A DNA stretch of 64,000 nucleotides from positions 61,403-125,402 of the forward strand of contig DHAE01000025.1 of the NCBI GenBank assembly GCA_002397315.1. Direction: 5' to 3'. Position numbers and translations under genes: made by a program. The notes below the pieces were generated by a model, which worked only from the letters and a program-made list of their open reading frames with translations, did no database searches and was not told where the DNA came from. Positions 33,877 through 41,070 of the stretch are shown here, in pieces. Position 1 is the first letter of the stretch. Each line of letters starts with the position of its first letter. This DNA is from Comamonadaceae bacterium UBA4962 (lineage in GTDB: Bacteria; Pseudomonadota; Gammaproteobacteria; Burkholderiales; Burkholderiaceae_C).

Positions 33877-35132
33877 GGCTGCTGCTCCCGCTCTGCGTTG
33901 GCGGCGCGCGTGGCCGGCGCCCAGGGTTTCGAACTCTCTCCGGCGCGGTAGATGGCGACCGTGGCGATGACGGCGCCCAGCACTTCCATGAGCAGGATGG
34001 TGGGCAGCGCGATGCGGGCGATCAGCTGGCCGGTGGAGGCGGAGGCCACCACGAATTGCGAGGCGATCAGCAACGCGATGGACGACATCGGCGTCATCGC
34101 GCAGCCGACCCAGAGGGCCTGGCGCCAGCTCGCGCCGCTGCCCACGTTGCCCAGGGCCACGCCCAGGGCCTTGGCCACGAGGCGGACCACGATCAGGGCC
34201 AGCACCACGCCCACCACCGGGCCGCTCCAGTCGGCCTGCGCCGCCACGGTGGAAACCAGCACGAACATCAGCATGGTGAGCAGCGAGGCCGCCGTGCCGA
34301 GCTGGCGCGGCCAGGCCCAGGGACGGGGGTTGAGCTGCTTGAGCAGCATGCCGGCCAGCAGCGCCGCCAGCGGGGCCGAACCGCCCATGTGCGCCGCCAC
34401 CGCCGTGCCGGCGGCGATCAGCGTGAGCAGCAGGAACGTGGTGTTCTCGCTCGTCGGGCTCATGAAGCGCAGGGCCATGCGCAGCACCAGCGCGAGCACG
34501 GCCCCCACGATGACGGACACGCCCAGCACCACCATCACGGGGTACACGGTGTCCATGATGCCCGCCGCGGGCCGGTTGACCAGCTCCGCCGTAGCGCTGC
34601 CCAGGGTGAGCGCGTAGAGGGTGGAGAGCGTGGCCAGCACGATGGCGCGGTCGGTCACCGGGCCGGCGGCCCGGGTGTCGGCCACCACGCGCGTCAGCAC
34701 GGCCGGCGAGGCGGCCAGGGCCACGAGCGCCAGCGGCCCGGCGGCGCGCGGCGGTACGTCCAGCCACAGCATCGCGTAGTACACCGCGAAATAGGTCAGG
34801 GCCGATTCCATGATGCTCTGCGCGAGCACCATCGGGTTGTGCCGGAACCAGCGCAGCGGAATGCGGCCGCCGGCCTCGAACAGCACGATCGCGATGCCGA
34901 GCTCGAGCAGGAAGAGGCTGATGCCCTGCAGCGGCCAGACCGCGCCGCTGAAGCCCAGCAGGCCCGCGAAGGTGCCCACGAGCGTGTAGCCCACGACCTT
35001 CGGCAGGCCGATGTGCCGCTGGAACAGATAGCCCGAGACCGCGGCCACCGCCAGCAGCAGCGACCACTGGACCGTGGGCAGGCCGGCCGATGGGCGCAGC
35101 CACTGCGCCCAGAAACCCATGATTTCATCCAT
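33873..35132 (-). CDS. Kef-type (CPA2) cation:proton antiporter without RCK domain
   Basis: 419 residues, about 12 membrane helices. KVVGYTLVGTFAGLLGFSG, LLELGIAIVLFEAGGRI and LAASPAVLTRVVADTRAAGP match the CPA2/KefB-KefC transmembrane domain. It ends about 20 residues after the last helix, so the TrkA-N/RCK nucleotide-binding module of KefB/C is absent. The ATG at 35132 is preceded by GAAGGA. It is co-translated with the YbdK ligase; in E. coli Kef channels are gated by glutathione and adducts, so a thiol link is tempting but unproven. Confidence 0.88.
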   Translation of the reverse strand: MDEIMGFWAQWLRPSAGLPTVQWSLLLAVAAVSGYLFQRHIGLPKVVGYTLVGTFAGLLGFSGAVWPLQGISLFLLELGIAIVLFEAGGRIPLRWFRHNPMVLAQSIMESALTYFAVYYAMLWLDVPPRAAGPLALVALAASPAVLTRVVADTRAAGPVTDRAIVLATLSTLYALTLGSATAELVNRPAAGIMDTVYPVMVVLGVSVIVGAVLALVLRMALRFMSPTSENTTFLLLTLIAAGTAVAAHMGGSAPLAALLAGMLLKQLNPRPWAWPRQLGTAASLLTMLMFVLVSTVAAQADWSGPVVGVVLALIVVRLVAKALGVALGNVGSGASWRQALWVGCAMTPMSSIALLIASQFVVASASTGQLIARIALPTILLMEVLGAVIATVAIYRAGESSKPWAPATRAANAEREQQP

Positions 35133-35280
35133 TGTTGTAATCCTTCGCTTCGCGCGGGCATTCAACCCGCCACCCGCCCGATCCGCGCGAAGGCCCGCGC
35201 GTCCCCCGGCCGGGGCCGACCGAATGTACCTGCTGATCCCGGGGCGCCCCTGTAGGACGGGCACTTCCCGCGAAGGGGTA

Positions 35281-37266
35281 TCAGCTGGCGCTCCGGGGCA
35301 CGAAGAACTGCAGCGGCGCCCGGCGCAGGCGCGACCGCAGCGCGGCGCCCAGGCGTGCCCGCTCCACGCGCGTGACGTTGTGCGCGCGCAGTGCCAGGCG
35401 GAAGGCGAGGTAGAAGCTCACCGTCACGTTGAGCGCGCCGATGAACGGGATGGTCGCGGCGGCCCACCAGAAGGCCGGCTGGTGCAGCGCGGCCGTGCCG
35501 AGCGCGGTGAGCGCCGCGGCGAGCTGGCCCGACGAAAGGGTGACGTGCCGCACGTCCAGCCCCAGGCCGAAGAACGCCGCGAACGCGGGCACCAGCCCGA
35601 GCATGAAGCCCAGCGACACGTTCGCCGCGAAGCCCGAAAGGTTGGTGCGCCAGAACACGGCCCAGCGGGCCGCGCGCCTGCGGCCCAGCAGCGCCGTGAT
35701 GCGCGGGTTGTACTGCAGGGCCGAATCGAGCCGCTGCAGCACGAACCAGTTCTCGGCCCAGCCCGCGATGATGCTGGAGGCGAACAGCAGTACGCCCGTG
35801 AACGCCGCGTACAGCAGCGACGGGCCGGCCAGTTGCAGCGAATCCAGCACGTGCCGCGCTTCGGCCCGGCTGATGGCGGGCACGCCCGTGGCCCAGGCGA
35901 TGGCGAGCGTGAGCCCGGCCACGGCCGGGAACACGACCAGCACGTTGCCCAGGATGGCGGCCACCTGCGAGCGCACGAGGTGCGTGACCTCGTCCACGAA
36001 GGATTCCACCGCCTCCGGCGTCTGCAGATCCTTGAGCTTCGCGGCCATGGCCGGCGCGGTCATCGCGGGCTGCTTGGTGGCCACCGTGCAGTGCAGCAGC
36101 ATGATCAGCACGAAGCTCACCGCGTAGTTGACCCCGGCCCAGAAACCGCCCCAGAACGAGGACAGCGCCAGCGCGACGATGCCGAACTTCATGAGCGTGG
36201 TGAACGCCATCACGAAGCCGCCGCCGGCCGCCTTGGCGACCATCGCGCGGTATTCCGCGCCGGTGCGGGTGATGTAGTGCTGGCCCGTCTCGGCACTGCG
36301 CTCGGCCACCTTGGCGGCCAGCAGCGACGAATTGGCGGCGATCAGCGCGCGCAGGCTGCGCCGCTCGCGGCCCACGTTCACCAGGCGTGCCATGAGCCGC
36401 GCGGCGCTCGTGGCCGGCTCGGGGGAGAGCAGGCAGTCCAGCAGATCGCGCACGCGCAGGATGCGCTCGCGCAACTGCCGCAGCCGGAACACGAGGCCCA
36501 CCGAGATGCCGTTGTCCTCGAAGTGCGAATACACGGTGGCCGCGGCGGCGCGGCAGGCCTCCAGGCGCTCGCGCAGCCGCAGCACGGCCTCGTCGAGCCG
36601 GTCGGTGGTGCGCAACTGGTGCAGCACCTCGACACGCAGGCTCTCCACGTCGCGGATCAGCGCATGGAAAGGCTGCGCGTCGCGCGCCGATTCGCTCATG
36701 CGCAGGCGCAGCTCGGGGGCGAAGCCGGTCGAGAGGATCTGCCCAGCGCAGTAGGTGATGGCGTCCAGCAGCGACTGCTGCCAGCGCGTGGCGCCGCCGC
36801 CCTCCGCGGCCGGCACCAGCACGGCCAGCAGGCGCTCGAGCAGCGGCTCTTCGAGCGCGGCCAGCCAGAGCGCGTCGAAGGCGTCGGGCAGCGCCAGCAT
36901 GAAGAGCTCGGAGGCGTCGATCGTCTCGGGGCTGCCGGGCAGCAGCTTGTAGCGCAGCCGCTCGGCCACCTCGCTCGCGAGCGCGGTGCGCGGCGCGAAC
37001 CCGAAATCGGCCAGCAAGGTGGTGATGTCCACCGTACCCACCAGCGTGCCCCACCAGGCCTGCAGCCGTGCGCGCGCCTCGGCATCGTTCTCGGCCGCTT
37101 CCACCAGGCGCTGCACGCGGGACACCGCGTCTTCGACCGAGCGGCGGTCGCCCCGGATCCAGACGAGGCATTCGATGAGCCACAGGTGCCGACGGGCGAG
37201 CGGCGCCGCCGGATCGAGGGATGCGAGCAGCGTGCCGGGTTGCGGCGGCGGGATGCGCCGGCTCAA
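35281..37266 (-). CDS. 'site-specific recombinase' family (Gcr/COG4389) multi-pass membrane protein
   Basis: 661 residues from a proposed TTG start at 37266, overlapping the apaG stop; no in-frame ATG is near. An N-terminal helical cytosolic half (about 1-320; LERHL-like RRHLWLIECLVWIRGDRR at the start) is followed by a C-terminal half with at least seven hydrophobic helices (FVMAFTTLMKFGIVALALSS, LLYAAFTGVLLFASSIIAGW, VSLGFMLGLVPAFAAFFGL and others). This matches the family annotated 'site-specific recombinase', but no serine- or tyrosine-recombinase motif is visible, and the topology argues for a membrane function. The true role is unknown. Confidence 0.8.
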   Translation of the reverse strand: MSRRIPPPQPGTLLASLDPAAPLARRHLWLIECLVWIRGDRRSVEDAVSRVQRLVEAAENDAEARARLQAWWGTLVGTVDITTLLADFGFAPRTALASEVAERLRYKLLPGSPETIDASELFMLALPDAFDALWLAALEEPLLERLLAVLVPAAEGGGATRWQQSLLDAITYCAGQILSTGFAPELRLRMSESARDAQPFHALIRDVESLRVEVLHQLRTTDRLDEAVLRLRERLEACRAAAATVYSHFEDNGISVGLVFRLRQLRERILRVRDLLDCLLSPEPATSAARLMARLVNVGRERRSLRALIAANSSLLAAKVAERSAETGQHYITRTGAEYRAMVAKAAGGGFVMAFTTLMKFGIVALALSSFWGGFWAGVNYAVSFVLIMLLHCTVATKQPAMTAPAMAAKLKDLQTPEAVESFVDEVTHLVRSQVAAILGNVLVVFPAVAGLTLAIAWATGVPAISRAEARHVLDSLQLAGPSLLYAAFTGVLLFASSIIAGWAENWFVLQRLDSALQYNPRITALLGRRRAARWAVFWRTNLSGFAANVSLGFMLGLVPAFAAFFGLGLDVRHVTLSSGQLAAALTALGTAALHQPAFWWAAATIPFIGALNVTVSFYLAFRLALRAHNVTRVERARLGAALRSRLRRAPLQFFVPRSAS

Positions 37267-37673
37267 TGCAGCACCCGGCCGGACAGGGGCGTGGCGCCGG
37301 GCGTGTTGCCGGAAAGCGCTTCGAGCACGAAGAGCGGCACGGGGCAGTCGAAGCGCTCGCCGTCCTCCGCCACGCAGAAATAGCTGCCGTGCATGCTGCC
37401 GCTGGGCGTGCGCAGCCGGCATCCGCTGGTGTACTGGAAGGCCTCGCCCGGACGCAGCAGCGGTTGCTGGCCGACCACGCCCAGGCCCTTGACCTCTTCG
37501 GTGTGGCCGCGCGCGTCGCTGATCGTCCAGTGCCGCGCGATGAGCTGCGCGGGCACGTCGCCGGTGTTGGTCACGGTGATCGTATAGGCGAAGCTGTAGA
37601 CGCCGTCCTCGGGCGCGGACTGGTCGGGAAGGTATTGCGGCTGGACTTCGGCCTGGAACTGGTACTTCGGCAT
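37263..37673 (-). CDS. apaG: ApaG protein
   Basis: 136 residues, single FN3-like beta domain. ApaG signatures include YSFAYTITVTNTGDVPAQLIARHW, LGVVGQQPLLRPGEAFQYTSG and the PSGSMHGSYFC turn (each shown in part). Associated with Co2+ resistance and Ap4A metabolism in enterobacteria; the biochemical activity is unsettled. ATG at 37673. Divergent from rpe with 124 bp between, and its stop overlaps the start of the membrane protein downstream. Confidence 0.93.
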   Translation of the reverse strand: MPKYQFQAEVQPQYLPDQSAPEDGVYSFAYTITVTNTGDVPAQLIARHWTISDARGHTEEVKGLGVVGQQPLLRPGEAFQYTSGCRLRTPSGSMHGSYFCVAEDGERFDCPVPLFVLEALSGNTPGATPLSGRVLH

Positions 37674-37797
37674 GGGCGCGATATTAGAGCGTCCGCGGGC
37701 GGGTGGCTCGGCCGTTGCGTCGGCCGGGGCCGCGGTCCGGCGCAGGAGGCGGGGACGCGATGGCTCCGGCAGGGCGGCTGCTGCGACAATCCGGGGC

Positions 37798-38478
37798 ATG
37801 ACCCGCCAATTCCGCATCGCCCCCTCGATCCTGTCCGCCGATTTCGCCCGCCTGGGCGAGGAAGTGAAGAACGTCATCGCCTCCGGCGCCGACTGGGTGC
37901 ACTTCGACGTGATGGACAACCACTACGTGCCCAACCTCACCTTCGGCCCGATGGTGTGCCAGGCGCTCAAGCCCCATGCGGTGACGCAGGACGGCCGGCC
38001 CGTGCCGATCGACGTGCATTTGATGGTGCAGCCCGTGGACGCCCTGGCCGCGGCCTTCGCCGAGGCCGGCGCCGACTACATCAGCTTCCACCCGGATGCG
38101 TCCGCGCACGTGCACCGCAGCATCCAGGCCATCACCTCCAAGGGCATCAAGGCCGGGGTGGTGTTCAATCCGGCATCGCCGATCGACGTGCTGGACTGGG
38201 TGATCGACGACATCGACCTGATCCTGGTGATGAGCGTGAACCCGGGCTTCGGCGGGCAGAGCTTCATCGATTCCGCCCTGCGCAAGGTGGAGATGCTGAG
38301 GAAGCGCATCGACGCCTGCGGCAAGGACATCCGCCTGGAGGTGGACGGCGGCATCAAGGTGGACAACATCCGCCGCGTGGCGGATGCCGGTGCCGACACG
38401 TTCGTGGCGGGCAGCGCGATCTTCGGCAAGCCCGACTACCGCGCCGTGATCGACGCGATGCGCGCGCAGCTCGCCTGA
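37798..38478 (+). CDS. rpe: ribulose-phosphate 3-epimerase
   Basis: Cytosolic pentose-phosphate and Calvin-cycle enzyme interconverting ribulose-5-phosphate and xylulose-5-phosphate; TIM barrel of 226 residues. Landmarks are RIAPSILSADFARLGEE (N-terminal), HFDVMDNHYVPNLTFGP with the metal-binding His and Asp, DVHLMV, VMSVNPGFGGQSF, and EVDGGIKVDN with the second catalytic Asp. The ATG at 37798 matches homologues. gph follows on the same strand about 900 bp later, separated by an oppositely oriented gene. Confidence 0.97.
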   Translation: MTRQFRIAPSILSADFARLGEEVKNVIASGADWVHFDVMDNHYVPNLTFGPMVCQALKPHAVTQDGRPVPIDVHLMVQPVDALAAAFAEAGADYISFHPDASAHVHRSIQAITSKGIKAGVVFNPASPIDVLDWVIDDIDLILVMSVNPGFGGQSFIDSALRKVEMLRKRIDACGKDIRLEVDGGIKVDNIRRVADAGADTFVAGSAIFGKPDYRAVIDAMRAQLA

Positions 38479-38530
38479 GCGCGCGCGGTACCCGGGCCGC
38501 ACCTGGGCGGCCCGTCGTGCTGCCGCCAGC

Positions 38531-39142
38531 TTACTGCTGGGGCATCGGCTGGGGTGCCGGCTGCGTCATCGGCTGGGGCATCGGAGCCGGCGGGGCCTTG
38601 GGGGCGCCGGGCATCGGGTGCGGATGGGGCTTGCCGTGCGGATGCGGCTTGCCATGGGGCGCAGGCATCGTCTGCGGCTGCATGCCGCCCTGGGGAGGCA
38701 TGGCGTTGCCACGGGGCGCGGGCATGGCGCCTGCGCCGGGCTGCGGGGGCACGGGCACCTGGGTGGTGGCTTCCATCAGGATGCCGCCGCCGGCCACGGA
38801 GCCGTCCTGCGTGCCGGAGCGCACGCGCGCCATGCAGGCGTCGCGGTCCACCGGCGTCTTGAACACTTCGCAGCGCTGCAGGGCGTTGCGTTCGTAGCCG
38901 TTCGCTGCCGTTTCCTGCGACGTGAGCTGGCCCGTGCGGGCGGCCTGCAGCGCGGCGCCGGCTTCCTTCAGGCAGGTTTCGCGCCCCTGGACCGGGTTGC
39001 CGGTCATGCAGGCCTGGCGGTCCTGCTGGTAGCGCTCACGGGCGGCGGCGGAGTCCGCGGGGGCGGCCTGGGCGGCGGCGCAGGCCGCGAGCAGACAGGC
39101 GGCGGACAGGATGCGGGGGGCGAGGGCGAAGCGATTGGGCAT
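38531..39142 (-). CDS. secreted Cys-pair protein with His/Pro-rich tail
   Basis: 203 residues. A Sec signal peptide (ILSAACLLAACAAAQA, about 10-26) is followed by a helical segment with two Cys pairs: CMTGNPVQGRETC and CEVFKTPVDRDAC. The C-terminal third is Pro/Gly/Met-rich with HGKPHPHGKPHPHPMPG, a possible metal-binding stretch. ATG at 39142 has GGAGG 9 bp upstream. Not recognised as a named family; similar Cys-pair proteins are common, uncharacterised periplasmic proteins in Burkholderiales. Confidence 0.75.
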   Translation of the reverse strand: MPNRFALAPRILSAACLLAACAAAQAAPADSAAARERYQQDRQACMTGNPVQGRETCLKEAGAALQAARTGQLTSQETAANGYERNALQRCEVFKTPVDRDACMARVRSGTQDGSVAGGGILMEATTQVPVPPQPGAGAMPAPRGNAMPPQGGMQPQTMPAPHGKPHPHGKPHPHPMPGAPKAPPAPMPQPMTQPAPQPMPQQ

Positions 39143-39199
39143 ATCAGGAACCTCCAATGTGTCGGTGGTGCCATCCGCAGCGGGATGGCGGGGGTCACT

Positions 39200-39223
39200 G
39201 TTTTCGCGGCATGCGGCGAAAAC
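39200..39223. repeat. 8-bp inverted repeat between secreted protein gene and gph
   Basis: GTTTTCGC, 8-base GC spacer, GCGAAAAC. It lies 58 bp before the start of the minus-strand secreted protein gene, so it is in a promoter or UTR position. A TACACT at 39304-39309 could be the gph -10 element. Confidence 0.45.
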
Positions 39224-39390
39224 GGTCGAGCCAGCGTAGCCGCTGCGGTGGCCGGCCCGTGTCGGACGGGTCAGACAATCGCTGTGGCCGATGCCCCACG
39301 GCCTACACTCCTCGGAAGCGGGGCCGGCGGGCGGCCACGGCCGGGCCGCACGGGCTCTTGGGGGATCGCTGCGGCGTGAATCGATCGGAA

Positions 39391-40116
39391 ATGGCAAGAA
39401 TGGACATGGCGGAAATTTCCCCGGCGGCGCTGGTCGCGCGCGCCGACGCGGCGATCGTGGACCTGGACGGCACCATGGTGGACACCCTGGGCGACTTCGC
39501 GGAAGCGCTGCGGCGCATGCTGGATGAATTGGGCCTGCCGGGCATCGCCGCGAACGACATCGAGCGCATGGTCGGCAAGGGCACGGAGCACCTGCTGCGC
39601 TCGGTGCTGGCGCACGTGCTCCAGGCCCTGGAGCCGGAGCGCCTGGCCGCGGCGGTCGAGTCGCACTACCCGGCCGCCTGGTCGGCGTACGAGCGCCACT
39701 ACCTGGACATCAACGGCAGCCATTCGCGGGTGTATGCCGGCGTGGAAGAGGGCCTGCGCGCGCTGCGCGGCGCCGGGCTGCGGCTCGCCTGCGTCACCAA
39801 CAAGCCGACGGCCTTCGCCGTGCCCCTGCTGCGGGCCAAGGGGCTGGACGGCTTTTTCGACCATGTCTTCGGCGGCGACGCCTTCGAGCGCAAGAAGCCC
39901 GATCCGCTGCCGCTGCGCAAGGCCTGCGAGGCGCTGGGCACCCAGCCCGCGCGCACGCTGGCGATCGGCGATTCCGTCAACGACGCGGCCGCGGCGCGCG
40001 CGGCGGGCTGCCCGGTGGTGCTGGTGACCTACGGCTACAACCACGGCCAGCCTGCCCGCGAGGTGCCGGCGGACGCGCACGTCGACAGTCTGCAGGAGCT
40101 CTGCCCGGCGGCCTGA
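39391..40116 (+). CDS. gph: phosphoglycolate phosphatase
   Basis: HAD-superfamily hydrolase that removes 2-phosphoglycolate formed by DNA repair and the oxygenase reaction; 241 residues. Motif I is DLDGTMVDTL (nucleophile Asp24, acid/base Asp26), motif II CVTNKPT, motif III Lys in RKKPDPLPL, and motif IV IGDSVND; a C1-type helical cap lies between. ATG at 39391, with Met also at codons 4 and 6 as alternative starts. Clustering of rpe, gph and trpE in this order is typical of betaproteobacteria. Confidence 0.93.
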   Translation: MARMDMAEISPAALVARADAAIVDLDGTMVDTLGDFAEALRRMLDELGLPGIAANDIERMVGKGTEHLLRSVLAHVLQALEPERLAAAVESHYPAAWSAYERHYLDINGSHSRVYAGVEEGLRALRGAGLRLACVTNKPTAFAVPLLRAKGLDGFFDHVFGGDAFERKKPDPLPLRKACEALGTQPARTLAIGDSVNDAAAARAAGCPVVLVTYGYNHGQPAREVPADAHVDSLQELCPAA

Positions 40117-40158
40117 GCGCGATGGCTGCGCGGGCCGGCGCCCGCCGGTCGCCAGCGG

Positions 40159-40758
40159 TCAGCCGGCGCGGCCCAGCAGGGCGTCCTTGAGTTTCCAGTC
40201 GGCGGGCCGCGGGCCCAGCCAGATGCCCATCAGCGCTTCGAAGAACCCGGCCTCGCGGAACGGCTCGCCCTGCGGCTGGCCCTTCACGGTGATGACCGTG
40301 CCGGTGCCGGGCAGCCAGTCGACGGTGATCTGGTCGCCCGGCGCGAGCCGGCGGGTCGCCGCGAACAGCTCGCCCATGCGCAGCACGGCGGGCACGATCT
40401 GCGAGAAGGCCGCCTTGTCGAGGTTGTCCTCGATGCCGCGGGTGAACAGCGTGCCGAGTTCGGCCGAATCGATGCTGCGCAGCATCGTGATCGACAGCCG
40501 CTTGGGGCCGGGCAGCGCCGCCACGCCCTGGAGCGTGTCCGCCCGGCCGGGCAGGTAGAGGCCCGCGGCGTACACCTGGAAGACCGCCTTGTAGCGCACG
40601 CCCGCGCCGTGGAGTGCCAGGTCCGTGCCCGCCAGCGCGACCCGGGGCGCGTAGGGCACTCCGGCCACCGTGACGGCGGGCTGGGCGACGGCGGGCACGC
40701 CGCTCCCGAGCAGGAGCATGGCGAGGCCCCAGGCGATGCCGCGTTGCCGAAATGTCAT
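40159..40758 (-). CDS. chalcone-isomerase-fold periplasmic protein
   Basis: 199 residues with a signal peptide (GLAMLLLGSGVPAVAQP, cleavage near residue 26). The mature part has the chalcone_isomerase-like pattern: LHGAGVRYKAVFQVYAAGLY, PGPKRLSITMLRSIDSAELG, and a C-terminal FFEALMGIWLGPRPAD with the conserved aromatic end. Bacterial members are not plant-type chalcone isomerases; fatty-acid binding has been suggested for the fold. A near-perfect 11-bp palindrome lies 10 bp before the ATG. Confidence 0.85.
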   Translation of the reverse strand: MTFRQRGIAWGLAMLLLGSGVPAVAQPAVTVAGVPYAPRVALAGTDLALHGAGVRYKAVFQVYAAGLYLPGRADTLQGVAALPGPKRLSITMLRSIDSAELGTLFTRGIEDNLDKAAFSQIVPAVLRMGELFAATRRLAPGDQITVDWLPGTGTVITVKGQPQGEPFREAGFFEALMGIWLGPRPADWKLKDALLGRAG

Positions 40759-40767
40759 GGGAGATCC

Positions 40768-40791
40768 AAAAAAGAACGACCGTTCTTTTTT
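40768..40791. promoter_or_regulatory. 11-bp palindrome next to chalcone-isomerase-like gene start
   Basis: AAAAAAGAACG, AC, CGTTCTTTTTT. It sits 10 bp upstream of the minus-strand ATG, where it would form a hairpin covering the ribosome-binding site or act as an operator for a dimeric repressor of the TetR type. It could also serve as a terminator-like hairpin. Confidence 0.55.
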
Positions 40792-40846
40792 ATTTTCGGC
40801 GGGACACCGGGCGGGCGCAACAGGGTTTTCGCGCAGGGCGCTTTGC

Positions 40847-40852
40847 TACACT
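40847..40852 (+). promoter_or_regulatory. candidate -10 element of the trp leader
   Basis: TACACT at 40847-40852, 8 bp before the leader-peptide ATG. If used, transcription would begin at or next to that ATG, giving a leaderless or nearly leaderless leader-peptide mRNA. The -35 match is weak (TTTTCG). Confidence 0.4.
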
Positions 40853-40860
40853 TTGCGCCC

Positions 40861-40944
40861 ATGTTCATTCACCACGTGGTCATCACAGGTCGCAGCGGCC
40901 GGGGAGCCTGGCCCTGGCGCAAGCCTGCCGCATCGAACCGCTGA
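40861..40944 (+). CDS. trpL: trp operon leader peptide
   Basis: 27-codon ORF (ATG to TGA) starting MFIHHVVITGRSGRG. It contains two nearly adjacent Trp codons, W17-P-W19 (TGG at 40909 and 40915), the hallmark of transcription attenuation by ribosome stalling when tryptophanyl-tRNA is scarce. It is followed by GC-rich hairpins and, 126 bp later, by trpE. No Shine-Dalgarno sequence is visible. Confidence 0.8.
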   Translation: MFIHHVVITGRSGRGAWPWRKPAASNR

Positions 40945-40946
40945 CC

Positions 40947-40996
40947 GCACCCGGGCGTCTCACCCCGGCGTGCCCCTCGCGGCCCCTGCGGGGCCG
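40947..40996 (+). promoter_or_regulatory. putative trp attenuator hairpins
   Basis: Two stems follow the leader stop codon: an imperfect GCACCCGGG / CCCCGGCGTGC hairpin, then a perfect CGGCCCC-TGC-GGGGCCG stem at 40980-40996. The second has no U-run (AATGCAATG follows), so if it terminates transcription it does so atypically; it may instead limit ribosome access to trpE. Confidence 0.5.
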
Positions 40997-41070
40997 AATG
41001 CAATGAACCTGGCGCGGCAGCCGAACGTGGCACCGCCCGCGGCGCGCCGGCCGACCTGGAGCGACCTCCC

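Noticed and set aside
35281..37266. Mobile element indicated by the name 'site-specific recombinase'
   Set aside because: No recombinase motif, no flanking repeats or attachment sites; it lies in a conserved housekeeping neighbourhood.
38480..38525. GC hairpin after rpe as a terminator
   Set aside because: GGGCCGC/GCGGCCC stem exists but no T-run on either side, so it was not listed as a terminator.
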